From contig NZ_CP033918.1 in assembly GCF_003815675.1 (NCBI RefSeq), forward strand, positions 1,302,001 to 1,366,000: DNA of 64,000 nt, written 5' to 3'. Origin of the DNA: Chryseobacterium sp. G0186 (GTDB taxonomy: Bacteria; Bacteroidota; Bacteroidia; Flavobacteriales; Weeksellaceae). The notes below the pieces were generated by a model, which saw only the letters and a program-made list of their open reading frames with translations, ran no database searches and was not told where the DNA came from. Shown piece by piece: positions 46,049 through 55,202 of the stretch (its first letter is position 1; every line of letters begins with the position of its first letter). Position numbers and translations under genes: made by a program.

Positions 46049-46349
46049 CTTTTTTATTATATACTATATTTCAGTTTATTTTTCATTAAATTTAATAAAC
46101 CAACAAATTTAAAACTCATAGCTTTAAAAACAAGACCTAAGAGATTTCAAAGTCGACAGGAGAACCTCATAAACGCCAACGTGATAATAAAAAACTCCCA
46201 GAAATACACCTTCACTTACCCCGCAAGGAAAATAAAATAAGATCTCCAAATTTAAAGGCTTTGGAGATCTTATTTAAAAGCAAATAAGTATGTATTATGA
46301 CAGTTACAATAAATTAACACCTGAAAAATTAGAGTTAGGACTATTCCAG
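46049..46349. other. Non-coding region after the nuclease gene
   Basis: About 300 bases with no gene. It contains the terminator at 46235-46275 that closes the two-gene cargo. Confidence 0.5.
46235..46275. terminator. Strong bidirectional terminator
   Basis: Perfect 16-base arms AAATAAGATCTCCAAA and TTTGGAGATCTTATTT enclose a nine-base loop. It lies between the rightward nuclease gene and the leftward recombinase remnant. Confidence 0.82.
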
Positions 46350-46684
46350 TTATTATTAACAATAGGCACTATATTAGGATACCTACCCATCAACTTAGCT
46401 CAACGAATGCCATTTGCAGTATTTTGAGCCCTCCTGGTATTTTCCGCTTCCGGAACCGCTAAATACACAGCCAGCATAACAGTACTTTCCACCAGCACAG
46501 AGAAATCAATTGGTTGATCAATAGCCTTTGCTGTCGTTTTATATTTTCGCAGCTTTCCAATCATTTTGTAAGCATATTCAACATTACAAATGAATCTGTC
46601 CCATTTTATAAATAGTATGTTTTTATCTTCTCCTAATGATTTCTTTTTAATTTCTGAAAACAAATAATTCATTTTCAAATACAT
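46350..46684 (-). pseudogene. Decayed fragment of the serine recombinase
   Basis: The frame matches about residues 58-175 of the recombinase at 40620-42110 (FSEIKKKSLGEDKNILFIKWDRF, KLRKYKTTAKAIDQPIDFS, AVYLAVPEAENTRRAQNTANGIR), at high identity. It has a two-residue insertion change at FSVLVES, an in-frame stop after NGIR and loss of both ends, including the catalytic serine. It lies on the far side of the two-gene cargo in the same orientation as the intact gene. Confidence 0.88.
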
Positions 46685-46689
46685 ATTTC

Positions 46690-46767
46690 TAAAATATTTT
46701 CTAAATCAGTTAAAAAAGACTTTGGACAGCGTCCTTTTAATTTACTGAAGGAGAGAATTATTTGATA
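46690..46767 (+). pseudogene. AraC-type regulator remnant
   Basis: Translation gives FSKSVKKDFGQRPFNLLKERII followed by a stop. This matches the first HTH region of Bacteroidota AraC regulators (SKxVKKxFGxxPxxLLKERIIxEAK). Nothing else of the gene remains. A shorter relative, TLSKSVKKEFE, is at about 57727-57763. Confidence 0.45.
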
Positions 46768-46875
46768 GTCGTCTCTCTCGAGAAAATGGAATATGTTCTC
46801 CTACTGTTTCTTATGCTCGATTGGGGGTTGCTTCTGAAATGAACTAGTATGAAGAGACTACCATCATCAACTTCC

Positions 46876-46899
46876 TGCAATGCAATGCAATGCAATGCA
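46876..46899. repeat. Pentanucleotide tandem repeat (TGCAA)4
   Basis: Four perfect TGCAA units plus a partial TGCA lie just beyond the helicase stop at 46918. It could be a slippage-prone tract or an insertion scar. Confidence 0.8.
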
Positions 46900-46917
46900 T
46901 CATATCAAATAGAAAAG

Positions 46918-49020
46918 CTAAACAGCGGCCTCGGTCTGGCCACATTCCTCATCCACAGGTACGATCGTCCAACCTGCCTCCCTAAACTTTTCTACATCTT
47001 GCCCAACGCTATCTCTTCTTATTGCAAAACAGAGCAGATCCGTCGGTCGCGAAAAGCCTACATACATCATTTTTAGCGTTTCATTGGATCTCACCTTATT
47101 TAAATGAGAAAAATCCTGTTCCTGAAAAAACAAAGGATTGCTTCCTATAAAATCGGGTCTTTTCTTTGTTCCTTTAACAAACACAGTCAACTTAGCCAGC
47201 TCGGATGTGTGGTAATCCGTCTCAACATACATAGTTGCACAATGTGTCTGTCCCTTTACCGAATGGATAGATCCTAATTTGACGACAAGATCATCGTCTT
47301 CACCCCCCTCAGATTCTATCATTTCAGCGGCATTGAAATTGAATTCCCTGTTAATAAAACCTTCTGAATTTTCAATTCTAAAATTTCCAATTAAATCGAT
47401 AATTTGATTTCTTATATAATCAACATAATCATCAAATACCTCCTCATAATTTTCTTCAACAACAATTGAGTAACACCAATTAAATAGTCGATTCTTGAAT
47501 ACGTCATAGTATGCATCCCCCTTACTTTTAATCAACTGAACAAAAGTAGACTTACGATACTTTTTGGGAGAATCTCCAGGAATATTAACGCCTTCAATTC
47601 GTAAAATTCTAACAATTCCATTTAAAAGAGATTTCCGCACAGCCTCAAAAGTTGGCTTTTTACGGTCAAACAAAAATATATACTTTCTTAAACAATCGAA
47701 ATCGTCTCTTCCTTTCTTGATCTCCCTCGAATATTCTGGAAAAAGCTTTCTTAAATGCCACCTTTCAGAACCTTCCTCCTTGTCAGTTGTCCAAGCAATG
47801 ATATGAAATCCTCTTTCAATATTTTTAGCATTTTGGTTTAGTCCGAAATTTTTAATTAGTCTGATATATCTTTCCTTAAGCGCCATAGCTTGAGTTTCAT
47901 CCGTAAAGATTAAAAGATGGGGTGGAATTGATTCACGACCGGAAGCACCTACCACCCGATATCCACCACTTCGGTTCAATACGAAGCCATCAACTAGCTT
48001 ACCAATTACTGGTGTCAACCGATGTGAATTAGTCAGACTTAAATCTGCTTGAAATCTTTCAGGATCAGTCTCATTCCGGGTCCTCCAGACAATTTCGCTA
48101 TGTAACGATGAACTAGAGTAAATTGCCTGATTTCGATCGCCAATTCTTTGAATAGTGGTGGCAGAACCTTCAGTAAAGAAAATACCTTCTACTAATTGTA
48201 CCTGATCAAAATCAAGATCCTGCATTTCATCAATAAAAACGTATTTGAACCGACTTTGTAAAACCTCTTTAAGATCAGTTGAACCGGGAAGATTTAAATA
48301 CCTTTTTGAGATATCAAAGCTATCTTTGAATGACAGAACACCTTGGGACAAAAGACTTAACTTCCACCTTTCCAACTCAAGATAGTATTCTCTATTAACA
48401 CCAGCATATGTCAATTTCGAGGTATTACCAATTTTAACCTTTCTTCCATCAAGATCATATGAGCAATCCTTCAGAAACTCTAATATATTTCTTTCCTTTT
48501 CTCTAGATGTACCTACGAAATCTCTGTTAACCAAGCCGAAAAGCTTATTTTTAAGATTAGCAGGATTTTGTCCTTTTCTGGAATACTGAAGGCTTCTATA
48601 AAATGTCTCTACTTCATAGTGGTACATCTCATCGTCATTCTTATGAATATAGCTACCATACAGCTCAAAGCAAGCCTGATTGGCCACAAATTTATTTGTA
48701 AAACTCTGAAGCGTCCCTACAAAATTTGGGTATGCAAAAAGCTGCGGACACAGAGGCTTTAAAGCTTTTTCAATCTCCTGGATGGCATGATTTGTATGAG
48801 AGAGTATTAATACCCCTCGATTCGCCTCCAAGGGCATTTGTTTAGCCAGACAATACAATTTAGCCAGTAAAACTGTAGTCTTGCCACTTCCAGGTACTGC
48901 CAATAAGTCAACCGTATTCATGTTAGCAATAAATGCCCTTCTTTCAGGATCGAAAACCTCCCCGCCTATCAAAATCTCTTCGGCAGCTCTCAAGTGTAAT
49001 GGATCAATTCTCATAATCAT
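46918..49020 (-). CDS. UvrD/Rep-like superfamily 1 helicase (Gabija GajB-like)
   Basis: A 700 aa helicase. Walker A is AVPGSGKTT at residues 41-49, motif Ia SHTNHAIQEIEKAL, Walker B FIDEMQDLD at about 263-271, IQRIGDRNQAIYSS for motif III, SIHSVKGQTH for motif V and MMYVGFSRPTDLL for motif VI. An ATG at 49014 is an alternative start. It overlaps the end of the OLD nuclease gene by 17 bases, so the two are translationally coupled. OLD-nuclease plus UvrD pairs define Gabija and class 2 OLD loci; this helicase is longer than the first described GajB (about 490 aa). Confidence 0.88.
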   Translation of the reverse strand: MIMRIDPLHLRAAEEILIGGEVFDPERRAFIANMNTVDLLAVPGSGKTTVLLAKLYCLAKQMPLEANRGVLILSHTNHAIQEIEKALKPLCPQLFAYPNFVGTLQSFTNKFVANQACFELYGSYIHKNDDEMYHYEVETFYRSLQYSRKGQNPANLKNKLFGLVNRDFVGTSREKERNILEFLKDCSYDLDGRKVKIGNTSKLTYAGVNREYYLELERWKLSLLSQGVLSFKDSFDISKRYLNLPGSTDLKEVLQSRFKYVFIDEMQDLDFDQVQLVEGIFFTEGSATTIQRIGDRNQAIYSSSSLHSEIVWRTRNETDPERFQADLSLTNSHRLTPVIGKLVDGFVLNRSGGYRVVGASGRESIPPHLLIFTDETQAMALKERYIRLIKNFGLNQNAKNIERGFHIIAWTTDKEEGSERWHLRKLFPEYSREIKKGRDDFDCLRKYIFLFDRKKPTFEAVRKSLLNGIVRILRIEGVNIPGDSPKKYRKSTFVQLIKSKGDAYYDVFKNRLFNWCYSIVVEENYEEVFDDYVDYIRNQIIDLIGNFRIENSEGFINREFNFNAAEMIESEGGEDDDLVVKLGSIHSVKGQTHCATMYVETDYHTSELAKLTVFVKGTKKRPDFIGSNPLFFQEQDFSHLNKVRSNETLKMMYVGFSRPTDLLCFAIRRDSVGQDVEKFREAGWTIVPVDEECGQTEAAV

Positions 49021-50821
49021 ATACTTGTTTAATAGCGTTCACCAAATAAGAAAGATACCGATCTTCAGTAATCTGATCAGCCGTTATGGTGGTATCCTCC
49101 AACAACAGTTCAGCAAAAACATTCATAACTGCCACCTTATCTATGGGAGATGTCCCCGATTTCTTTGACAACTTCTTAATAAACTTCCCCTCAAATGAAG
49201 CTTTAAATGCATCATTATCCTTTTGGAACTCTTCTGTTTTACTGTGTACTTGTAAAACTGCTTCCTTAAATATATCAGATAAACAAGAACGATAAAGACA
49301 CCATTCCAGAGTCCATTGTATAGCGATGTTTAATTTTATATCTGTAGACTTGAGTTCACGTTTTAAAACATTAATGTTGCAGAGTTTATTTTTAAACGTT
49401 TTGTCTTCCCTAAAAAAAGACCTGAAAACGCCAAACTCATCAGGTCTATTGTCCAGATCGGTAATAATTGCAATTGGGACATTCATTTTACGAGCATCCG
49501 CACGCAAAAATATTTTCGCAAAATGCAGGTAGGCTGTTGAAGCCACATTGATAACCGAAATTTCTTTCCTGGCGAGATCCATTCTTAATTTAGCGGCCAG
49601 CGTAGGAAGAAGTATCTCTTCAGACCAACCCTCAACTATGATATTTGCCTTTGAAAAGAAAAGGTTACTCTTGGTAACATCTAGGAAACGCTCCAGATAC
49701 TTATAATCCTTTCGATCCAGTTTAGTATTTCCCTCACCTAGCGGGAACACGTCGTTATTTTTACAAATTATAATTTCCCTTAAATCTGCCTGTGAGGTAA
49801 TATTAGGGCTATGGCTGGTAAGGATATACTGAATTCCTACCTCTTTTTTCAACCGATTTATTATTTTTAGCTGCGCTTGTGGATGAAGATGTGCTTCGAG
49901 TTCTTCGATTAAACATAGCTTAAGACCGTTCCAGTCCGCCTTTCTGAGATGGAGCAATTCTGCAGCCATAAACAGCCTATTCATAGTTCCCAAACCCAAA
50001 TTTTTCGCACCGATTATTCCAAGCGACATTTTCTCTAAAATATTGGTAATCTTTGTCGGTCCGAAATCAAAAACAGACTCGGAATTGTCGCCTATGAAAG
50101 AAACGATGAAATCATCCACTACCTTTTTGATATTTGTGTGATAGCCCAGTTGTTCATCTTTAAATTTATCCCTTATCTGCTCACTTGTACCTTCAAACAG
50201 TTCCTCGAATTCGTGCATTCCATTTTCCTGTGTATGCTTGAATTCCTTGTGCTCCTTCAAAATCTGGGACAATCTTGAATTCTTCTTCGCAGCAAGCTCA
50301 TTATCGGCATCGCGTAAAGCTTTAAGGTATGTACATTTGAGATATTCTTTAGCTTCTGCTGTCAACGTATTTCCCACACGGTCCATACCCGCCTTTACGT
50401 CGGTAGGCAAAATCCTGCCATCCTTGTATTCAACCTGATAGATCAGATGCAACTTTGGCCTCCGGAATATCTCTTCCCTACCGCCAACATCCATGACCTC
50501 ATCCTGATTTCCGCACCACTCTATAAAATTGGCAGCTTCGGCATTGGTGATTCCGGAAAATTCCAGTTCAATCCTTAAAATAGGTGAAATGTGATTATCG
50601 TCACTGAAAAAATCGCTCTCTTCGACCTTAATCCATTCATATGCATGTGTTTTTAAAACAAGCTTTATGGCATCAATGATCGCTGATTTCCCCGAATCAT
50701 TTTCTCCGATCAGAATATTCATTCCCTGATTAAAAGATACTGTGAGATGTGGAGAGTTAAGATCAAAAACTGGACTTCCATATTTTCTGAAGTTCCAGAG
50801 TTTTAAAGAAGATATATACAT
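49004..50821 (-). CDS. OLD-family ATPase/TOPRIM nuclease (Gabija GajA-like)
   Basis: A 605 aa protein with an N-terminal ABC/SMC-like ATPase (YISSLKLWNFRKYGSP; Walker A IGENDSGKS at 38-46; Walker B LIEELEAHLHPQAQ and LTSHSPN near 310-345) and a C-terminal TOPRIM nuclease (NIIVEGWSEEILLPTLA, then IITDLDNRPDEFG). OLD enzymes cut or nick DNA under nucleotide control. The coupled UvrD-like helicase downstream makes this a Gabija-type anti-phage pair. GajA homologues are typically 500-650 aa, in agreement. It is divergent from the four-gene GHKL operon across a 298-base gap. Confidence 0.9.
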   Translation of the reverse strand: MYISSLKLWNFRKYGSPVFDLNSPHLTVSFNQGMNILIGENDSGKSAIIDAIKLVLKTHAYEWIKVEESDFFSDDNHISPILRIELEFSGITNAEAANFIEWCGNQDEVMDVGGREEIFRRPKLHLIYQVEYKDGRILPTDVKAGMDRVGNTLTAEAKEYLKCTYLKALRDADNELAAKKNSRLSQILKEHKEFKHTQENGMHEFEELFEGTSEQIRDKFKDEQLGYHTNIKKVVDDFIVSFIGDNSESVFDFGPTKITNILEKMSLGIIGAKNLGLGTMNRLFMAAELLHLRKADWNGLKLCLIEELEAHLHPQAQLKIINRLKKEVGIQYILTSHSPNITSQADLREIIICKNNDVFPLGEGNTKLDRKDYKYLERFLDVTKSNLFFSKANIIVEGWSEEILLPTLAAKLRMDLARKEISVINVASTAYLHFAKIFLRADARKMNVPIAIITDLDNRPDEFGVFRSFFREDKTFKNKLCNINVLKRELKSTDIKLNIAIQWTLEWCLYRSCLSDIFKEAVLQVHSKTEEFQKDNDAFKASFEGKFIKKLSKKSGTSPIDKVAVMNVFAELLLEDTTITADQITEDRYLSYLVNAIKQVYDYEN

Positions 50822-51119
50822 GTAGAGTTAATATGGTTAAAGTGAAAAAATACAAAAAAAAATTAATTTTTAATAACCTACCGTCAATTTATCTAGATCA
50901 TTACGGAAACCCGTAACATTAGATATTAAATTCGTGGTATTTTTATGCCTGCACTAGTAAATCTCCTAAAACTTTAATAGTTTAAGACAGATATTAATAT
51001 AAAAAAAACAAAAATTAGTATGAATGAGATATTTTTTTAAATTTGTGCAAGACCATACTACAATAACGTTCATAAATAATCAGTTGGTTTAATATATATT
51101 ACTAAAGCCTATAAGATCT

Positions 51120-52340
51120 ATGGTAAGTATTTTAAAAAATAATGAAAAACTGACCCCATATTCATTCTACACAAGATTTTTACGAGATGTTGCACTGAAC
51201 ATCAAAACAGAGCAAGACATCACATTTAAGTTAGTGGAAAATGGAGATTCTCAAATATATGATTCAGTATATAACATTGAACCCATAACTATTCCCCTTC
51301 TGCTCAGTCTCATTGAACAGCTGAGTAAACATTATAAAAAACCAATCAACTTATCACTGTATAATAATCAGGCAACAAAGCATGTACTTAACTTTCTCTA
51401 CAAAAGTGATTTCTTTTACGTTGCAGGTAACAACAAAAATCCCTATCATCCCTATGGCAGGAATATCCTAAATTTCAAAGAAGAATATTTAGGTGATTTT
51501 ATCACCAACAGACCACGTTCAGAACACCGTGTTCGCTTTTATTCATTATTGGAGAATAATCTGCAGCAAAAGCTTAACGAATTTACGAAAGAGGATGACA
51601 AAAGAGATTATCTGATTTCTGAATACAGTTATATTGTAAGGGATCATTTTCAAGATCTGTTATTTGATAACGCTAATACTGCTGACAAAATTGACATTTA
51701 TGTTGAGATTTTATCCGAATTGATTACCAATGGCGTACTACATTCTAAATCAAACACATTTGCCCTTATGTTTGTTAATAAATTTGCAACAAAATTTTCA
51801 ATATCGGACAATGGAATAGGGCTCGTTCAGTCTTTAAAAACTAAAACTGCAGATTCACTGTATATACCTCAGGAACTGATTCAAAAACTACAGGTAATTA
51901 AGATTTTAAATGTCAATTCTAAGATCCTTGAGAATTTTGATTTTATTATTGAAACTCTTTACTATTCATGCTTGAAAGATAGAAGAGGATTGTTTGATCT
52001 TATGCTATCGGTTGTGCTAAATTCAAATGGTTATTTCAGGTTACATTGTGACAATGCCCAAATTATCATTTCAAGCCGAATGCAAAAAGAACTAAATCAC
52101 CTTTCAAGTCTTCGGAACCAACTTTTCGATATCCATCGAAAAATCTTGATAAATGACGTTACACCCGAATCACAATTACCACATATGCTGCAGCTAAAAA
52201 ATTCAATTTTAGAACACTTCGTTTTGTTGTACGAAAACATCTGCAATAAGTATAACGATGATTACAAATATTCATCCATAAGATTTTTCAATGTTAAATT
52301 TCGAGGTGTTCACATCGAAGTAGAAATACCTAACAATTAA
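51120..52340 (+). CDS. GHKL-ATPase-domain protein, first gene of a four-gene operon
   Basis: A 406 aa protein. The middle carries a GHKL (HSP90/kinase-type) ATP site: N-box EILSELITNGVLHSK at about 197-210 and G1-box SDNGIG at about 229-234. No phospho-acceptor histidine helix precedes it, so it is not an ordinary sensor kinase; an anti-sigma-kinase or MORC-like role is possible. Residues about 50-105 (ITIPLLLSLIEQLSKHYKKPINLSL) resemble a STAS-like fold weakly. The next gene starts two bases after the stop and itself begins with a STAS-like domain. I infer a GHKL-STAS signalling pair. Confidence 0.78.
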   Translation: MVSILKNNEKLTPYSFYTRFLRDVALNIKTEQDITFKLVENGDSQIYDSVYNIEPITIPLLLSLIEQLSKHYKKPINLSLYNNQATKHVLNFLYKSDFFYVAGNNKNPYHPYGRNILNFKEEYLGDFITNRPRSEHRVRFYSLLENNLQQKLNEFTKEDDKRDYLISEYSYIVRDHFQDLLFDNANTADKIDIYVEILSELITNGVLHSKSNTFALMFVNKFATKFSISDNGIGLVQSLKTKTADSLYIPQELIQKLQVIKILNVNSKILENFDFIIETLYYSCLKDRRGLFDLMLSVVLNSNGYFRLHCDNAQIIISSRMQKELNHLSSLRNQLFDIHRKILINDVTPESQLPHMLQLKNSILEHFVLLYENICNKYNDDYKYSSIRFFNVKFRGVHIEVEIPNN

Positions 52341-52342
52341 AT

Positions 52343-53368
52343 ATGATAGTTTCGCAAATAAAAAATGCAAACTTCATATACTTTAGTTTGCATGCAGAAG
52401 AAGTTTTCACTTCCAATTATATTAAAGACAATAACGACGGAATTTTTGTCCGAAGTTTGCAGTATGAAACAGTCTGCCGGCTTTTTGCACATTTACAGGA
52501 GAATCCACCTACCGGAATAAAATATCTTATTCTGGATTTTAGATATATAGAATATTTACAAAATAACATCTTAGATAAAATTATAGAAATCCGAAATCTC
52601 GGCTACAAACTTATTTTTAATAATGTAAATGAAGTACTTATCAAACCTCTTTCATTGGAAAACATAGAGAATGCAAAAAATATTTCCAATGAATTCGGCG
52701 GTTATGATCTATTCTATTTTTTCACTAGCGAAACTGAAGAAATTTACTCGACAGAACTCAGAGCCAATGTTCTTTTCAGAAACCACTTTAAAGAATTGAT
52801 CAAAGAAAAATATATTTCCCCATACAATCAGAAACATGCATCGTCTTTTGTGTATCTACATTCATTTATCGATTTGAAAAAATTGATCAGTGCGGAAAGA
52901 CCATTTATATATTTTGCTCTGTATAAGCTAGCGGTCAAAATGTACGGCAAATGGAAAAATGATATTGATAACAGTCCTATTTTGGTCGGTCAAAGCTTGA
53001 CAAGCACATTTATCGTCTCCATATTATCGAAGCTATTGAAATTAGATATCCTTATTTTTGATAAAATTGGTCCAATCAACAAATTATATAATAAACTTGA
53101 AAAGCATAGTTTTGAAAACACGAAATACATAATCGTTTCTGATCTTGTTTGTCTTGGAACAGAGGTTAAAATAACTAAAAATCTCATAGAATTTTCAGGT
53201 GGAAAATATCTTGGTAATGTTTCTTTGGTTAAAATCGAAACATTGACGCGTGAGGATCTGCAACTGGACAATGTGGATCGGACAATTGCAATATTTTCCG
53301 TTTCTGAACATAACAATGAAGAATTAGGCTACTACATTTATACTAACTTAAAACCACTCAATGCGTAA
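52343..53368 (+). CDS. STAS-like plus phosphoribosyltransferase-like protein
   Basis: A 341 aa protein. Residues about 1-105 look like a STAS domain: KYLILDFRYIEYLQNNILDKIIEIRNLGYKLIFNNVNE has the strand-Asp-helix pattern of anti-anti-sigma factors. Residues about 170-320 look like a type I phosphoribosyltransferase fold: SPILVGQSLTSTFIVSILSKLLKLDILIFD, then a degenerate PRPP loop KYIIVSDLVCLGTEV and GKYLGNVSLVKI. One acidic residue of the loop is kept. It overlaps the phosphoesterase-PRTase gene by eight bases. Whether it transfers ribosyl groups or only binds a nucleotide cannot be told. Confidence 0.68.
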   Translation: MIVSQIKNANFIYFSLHAEEVFTSNYIKDNNDGIFVRSLQYETVCRLFAHLQENPPTGIKYLILDFRYIEYLQNNILDKIIEIRNLGYKLIFNNVNEVLIKPLSLENIENAKNISNEFGGYDLFYFFTSETEEIYSTELRANVLFRNHFKELIKEKYISPYNQKHASSFVYLHSFIDLKKLISAERPFIYFALYKLAVKMYGKWKNDIDNSPILVGQSLTSTFIVSILSKLLKLDILIFDKIGPINKLYNKLEKHSFENTKYIIVSDLVCLGTEVKITKNLIEFSGGKYLGNVSLVKIETLTREDLQLDNVDRTIAIFSVSEHNNEELGYYIYTNLKPLNA

Positions 53369-55181
53369 TATTATTTTACACCTTTCAGATTTGCATGTAT
53401 CATTACACAAGGTTTTAGGAGGTGGGCTGGCTGAAGTCAATTTTCGACTTAACACAGAGACTGATACAGAACCTGGAATGCACTATATTGATAAATTTAT
53501 CAACGTAGTAAAAAGAGACTATTCAGGCGCTAAAATATATCTTTTAATCACTGGGGATATTACCAATGCTGGCGAAATCAAGGAATTTGAGTTTGCAGCT
53601 ATCTTCATTAAAAAGATTATTGATGATCTCAACATTAATAAAGAACATGTTCTATTAGTACCTGGTGATCATGATCTTAACAGAAGATCGATTCAAAACC
53701 TTTATGCTGAAGACGAGAATCCCTCAAGAGCAATCGTAAATGAAACAAAATTTAAAAATTTTTCTAAGTTTTATTCTAACTTGTTAGGAAAGCCATTTGA
53801 TGCTAATAAAGTTATCTTCGATACTTTGTTAGTAGAAGACAGCATTTTACTAATGGGACTAAACTCCTGCTTGGGAATTGATATGAAACAGCGTGATGGA
53901 AGTATTTCAATTACCGCCTTTGAAAATGAATTCAAAAGTATGGAGGAGACGGGTAAAAAGATTATTGCATGTACCCATCACAATATGACAGCAGCATTTG
54001 AGAATAGTAATGCAGGGCAATGGACAAGTGATAATAGAAAAAGATTCATCAATAAATTGATAGAATTTGACATTAATCTAGTACTTTGTGGCAACGAACA
54101 TATCAGTAGCACAAGATCAATTCTAGGCGATCAACTTACCATCAGTGATCCAGGTTGCTTAACCACTTTATCATATGATGCGGCTTTTAAGGTATATCCT
54201 ATTGAAATAGGAGATGATATCGTTCTGCATAATAAAATCTATGCCCTACAAAATATTTCAGACAATGATTTCGGTTATGAATGGGATTTAAGAAGTCACC
54301 ATGCATCGCATCAGCAAGAGGAGTATGTGATTTTCAAAAAACAGCCACCGCAGCTTGATCCAGAGATAATTGAGATAACTGAGGAAGATACAACCGAAGT
54401 TACTACTGTAGCAGAAACTTCAAATACTGATCATGAGTCTTCTGACGAAAATATTTATTATAGTCCAGAATTTACCGATGTTCTATACGACAAAGTAAGG
54501 GATCTTAAAATATTTTACACCGGACATTACCATTATAGTGAAACATCTAGAGCACATAATTGGATTGACGTATCGAAACTTATAGAAAATAAAGATAACC
54601 TGAATTTTTTAAAAAATGCAGTCATTGATGTGCTGGAAAAAAAAATTGGGGAAGAAAATATTGATATGATTGTTGGGTTGGGGTATGAAGGAAATATTAT
54701 CTCAACAAAAGCAGCTATAAAATTTAATAAGCCATATTCCTTTCTACCCTATTCATATAGACATGATGAGCATCACGAATCTGAACGATTGTTAAACTTC
54801 GACAATCCCGACGGTGAATTCAAAAATATACTTATTATAACGGATGTGGTAAACGATGGTAGAACCATCCGAAAACTGATAAAAAAAAGGCAAGATCCGT
54901 TTTTCCGGAACGTAAGTAAAATCTATGTCATATCTCTTTTTTATACCGGGCAACATCCCATTAATAACAATATTTTGAACTATGGATTTTTGCAAATGAT
55001 ACCGAACTACGATTTGGAAAATGATGAAGCAGTCAATAACATCGAATTCTATACTGTTAAGAGTTTAAAAGTAGAAAAATGTCCATATGGAAAGGATTTC
55101 AGGACAGAGTGCTTTATCTATAAAGACGAACTAAGTTGTGTAAATCTATTCTATGATGAACGAAAATATGTTGAGAAGTAA
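53361..55181 (+). CDS. Calcineurin-like phosphoesterase fused to a phosphoribosyltransferase
   Basis: A 606 aa two-domain protein. Residues 1-330 are a metallophosphoesterase with HLSDLHVS (Asp10, His12), ITGDITNAG (Asp66), VPGDHD (102-105, where GNHD is usual), CTHHN (His206/207) and CGNEH (244-247, where GHxH is usual). An acidic linker (about 337-365) leads to a phosphoribosyltransferase domain (385-565) with MIVGLGYEGNIISTKAA and PRPP loop ILIITDVVNDGRT (490-502). It could cleave and rebuild a nucleotide or alarmone. It is third in the tightly coupled four-gene operon. I know of no named system with this fusion. Confidence 0.8.
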   Translation: MRNIILHLSDLHVSLHKVLGGGLAEVNFRLNTETDTEPGMHYIDKFINVVKRDYSGAKIYLLITGDITNAGEIKEFEFAAIFIKKIIDDLNINKEHVLLVPGDHDLNRRSIQNLYAEDENPSRAIVNETKFKNFSKFYSNLLGKPFDANKVIFDTLLVEDSILLMGLNSCLGIDMKQRDGSISITAFENEFKSMEETGKKIIACTHHNMTAAFENSNAGQWTSDNRKRFINKLIEFDINLVLCGNEHISSTRSILGDQLTISDPGCLTTLSYDAAFKVYPIEIGDDIVLHNKIYALQNISDNDFGYEWDLRSHHASHQQEEYVIFKKQPPQLDPEIIEITEEDTTEVTTVAETSNTDHESSDENIYYSPEFTDVLYDKVRDLKIFYTGHYHYSETSRAHNWIDVSKLIENKDNLNFLKNAVIDVLEKKIGEENIDMIVGLGYEGNIISTKAAIKFNKPYSFLPYSYRHDEHHESERLLNFDNPDGEFKNILIITDVVNDGRTIRKLIKKRQDPFFRNVSKIYVISLFYTGQHPINNNILNYGFLQMIPNYDLENDEAVNNIEFYTVKSLKVEKCPYGKDFRTECFIYKDELSCVNLFYDERKYVEK

Positions 55182-55202
55182 CAGTATTTATATAATCTAT
55201 TT

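Noticed and set aside
46684..46917. CRISPR-like short repeats
   Set aside because: Only one pentanucleotide tandem tract is present, without spaced direct repeats or cas genes.
51120..52340. Sensor histidine kinase
   Set aside because: The GHKL ATP site is present but there is no H-box helix, no sensor domain and no receiver partner, so it was called a GHKL protein only.
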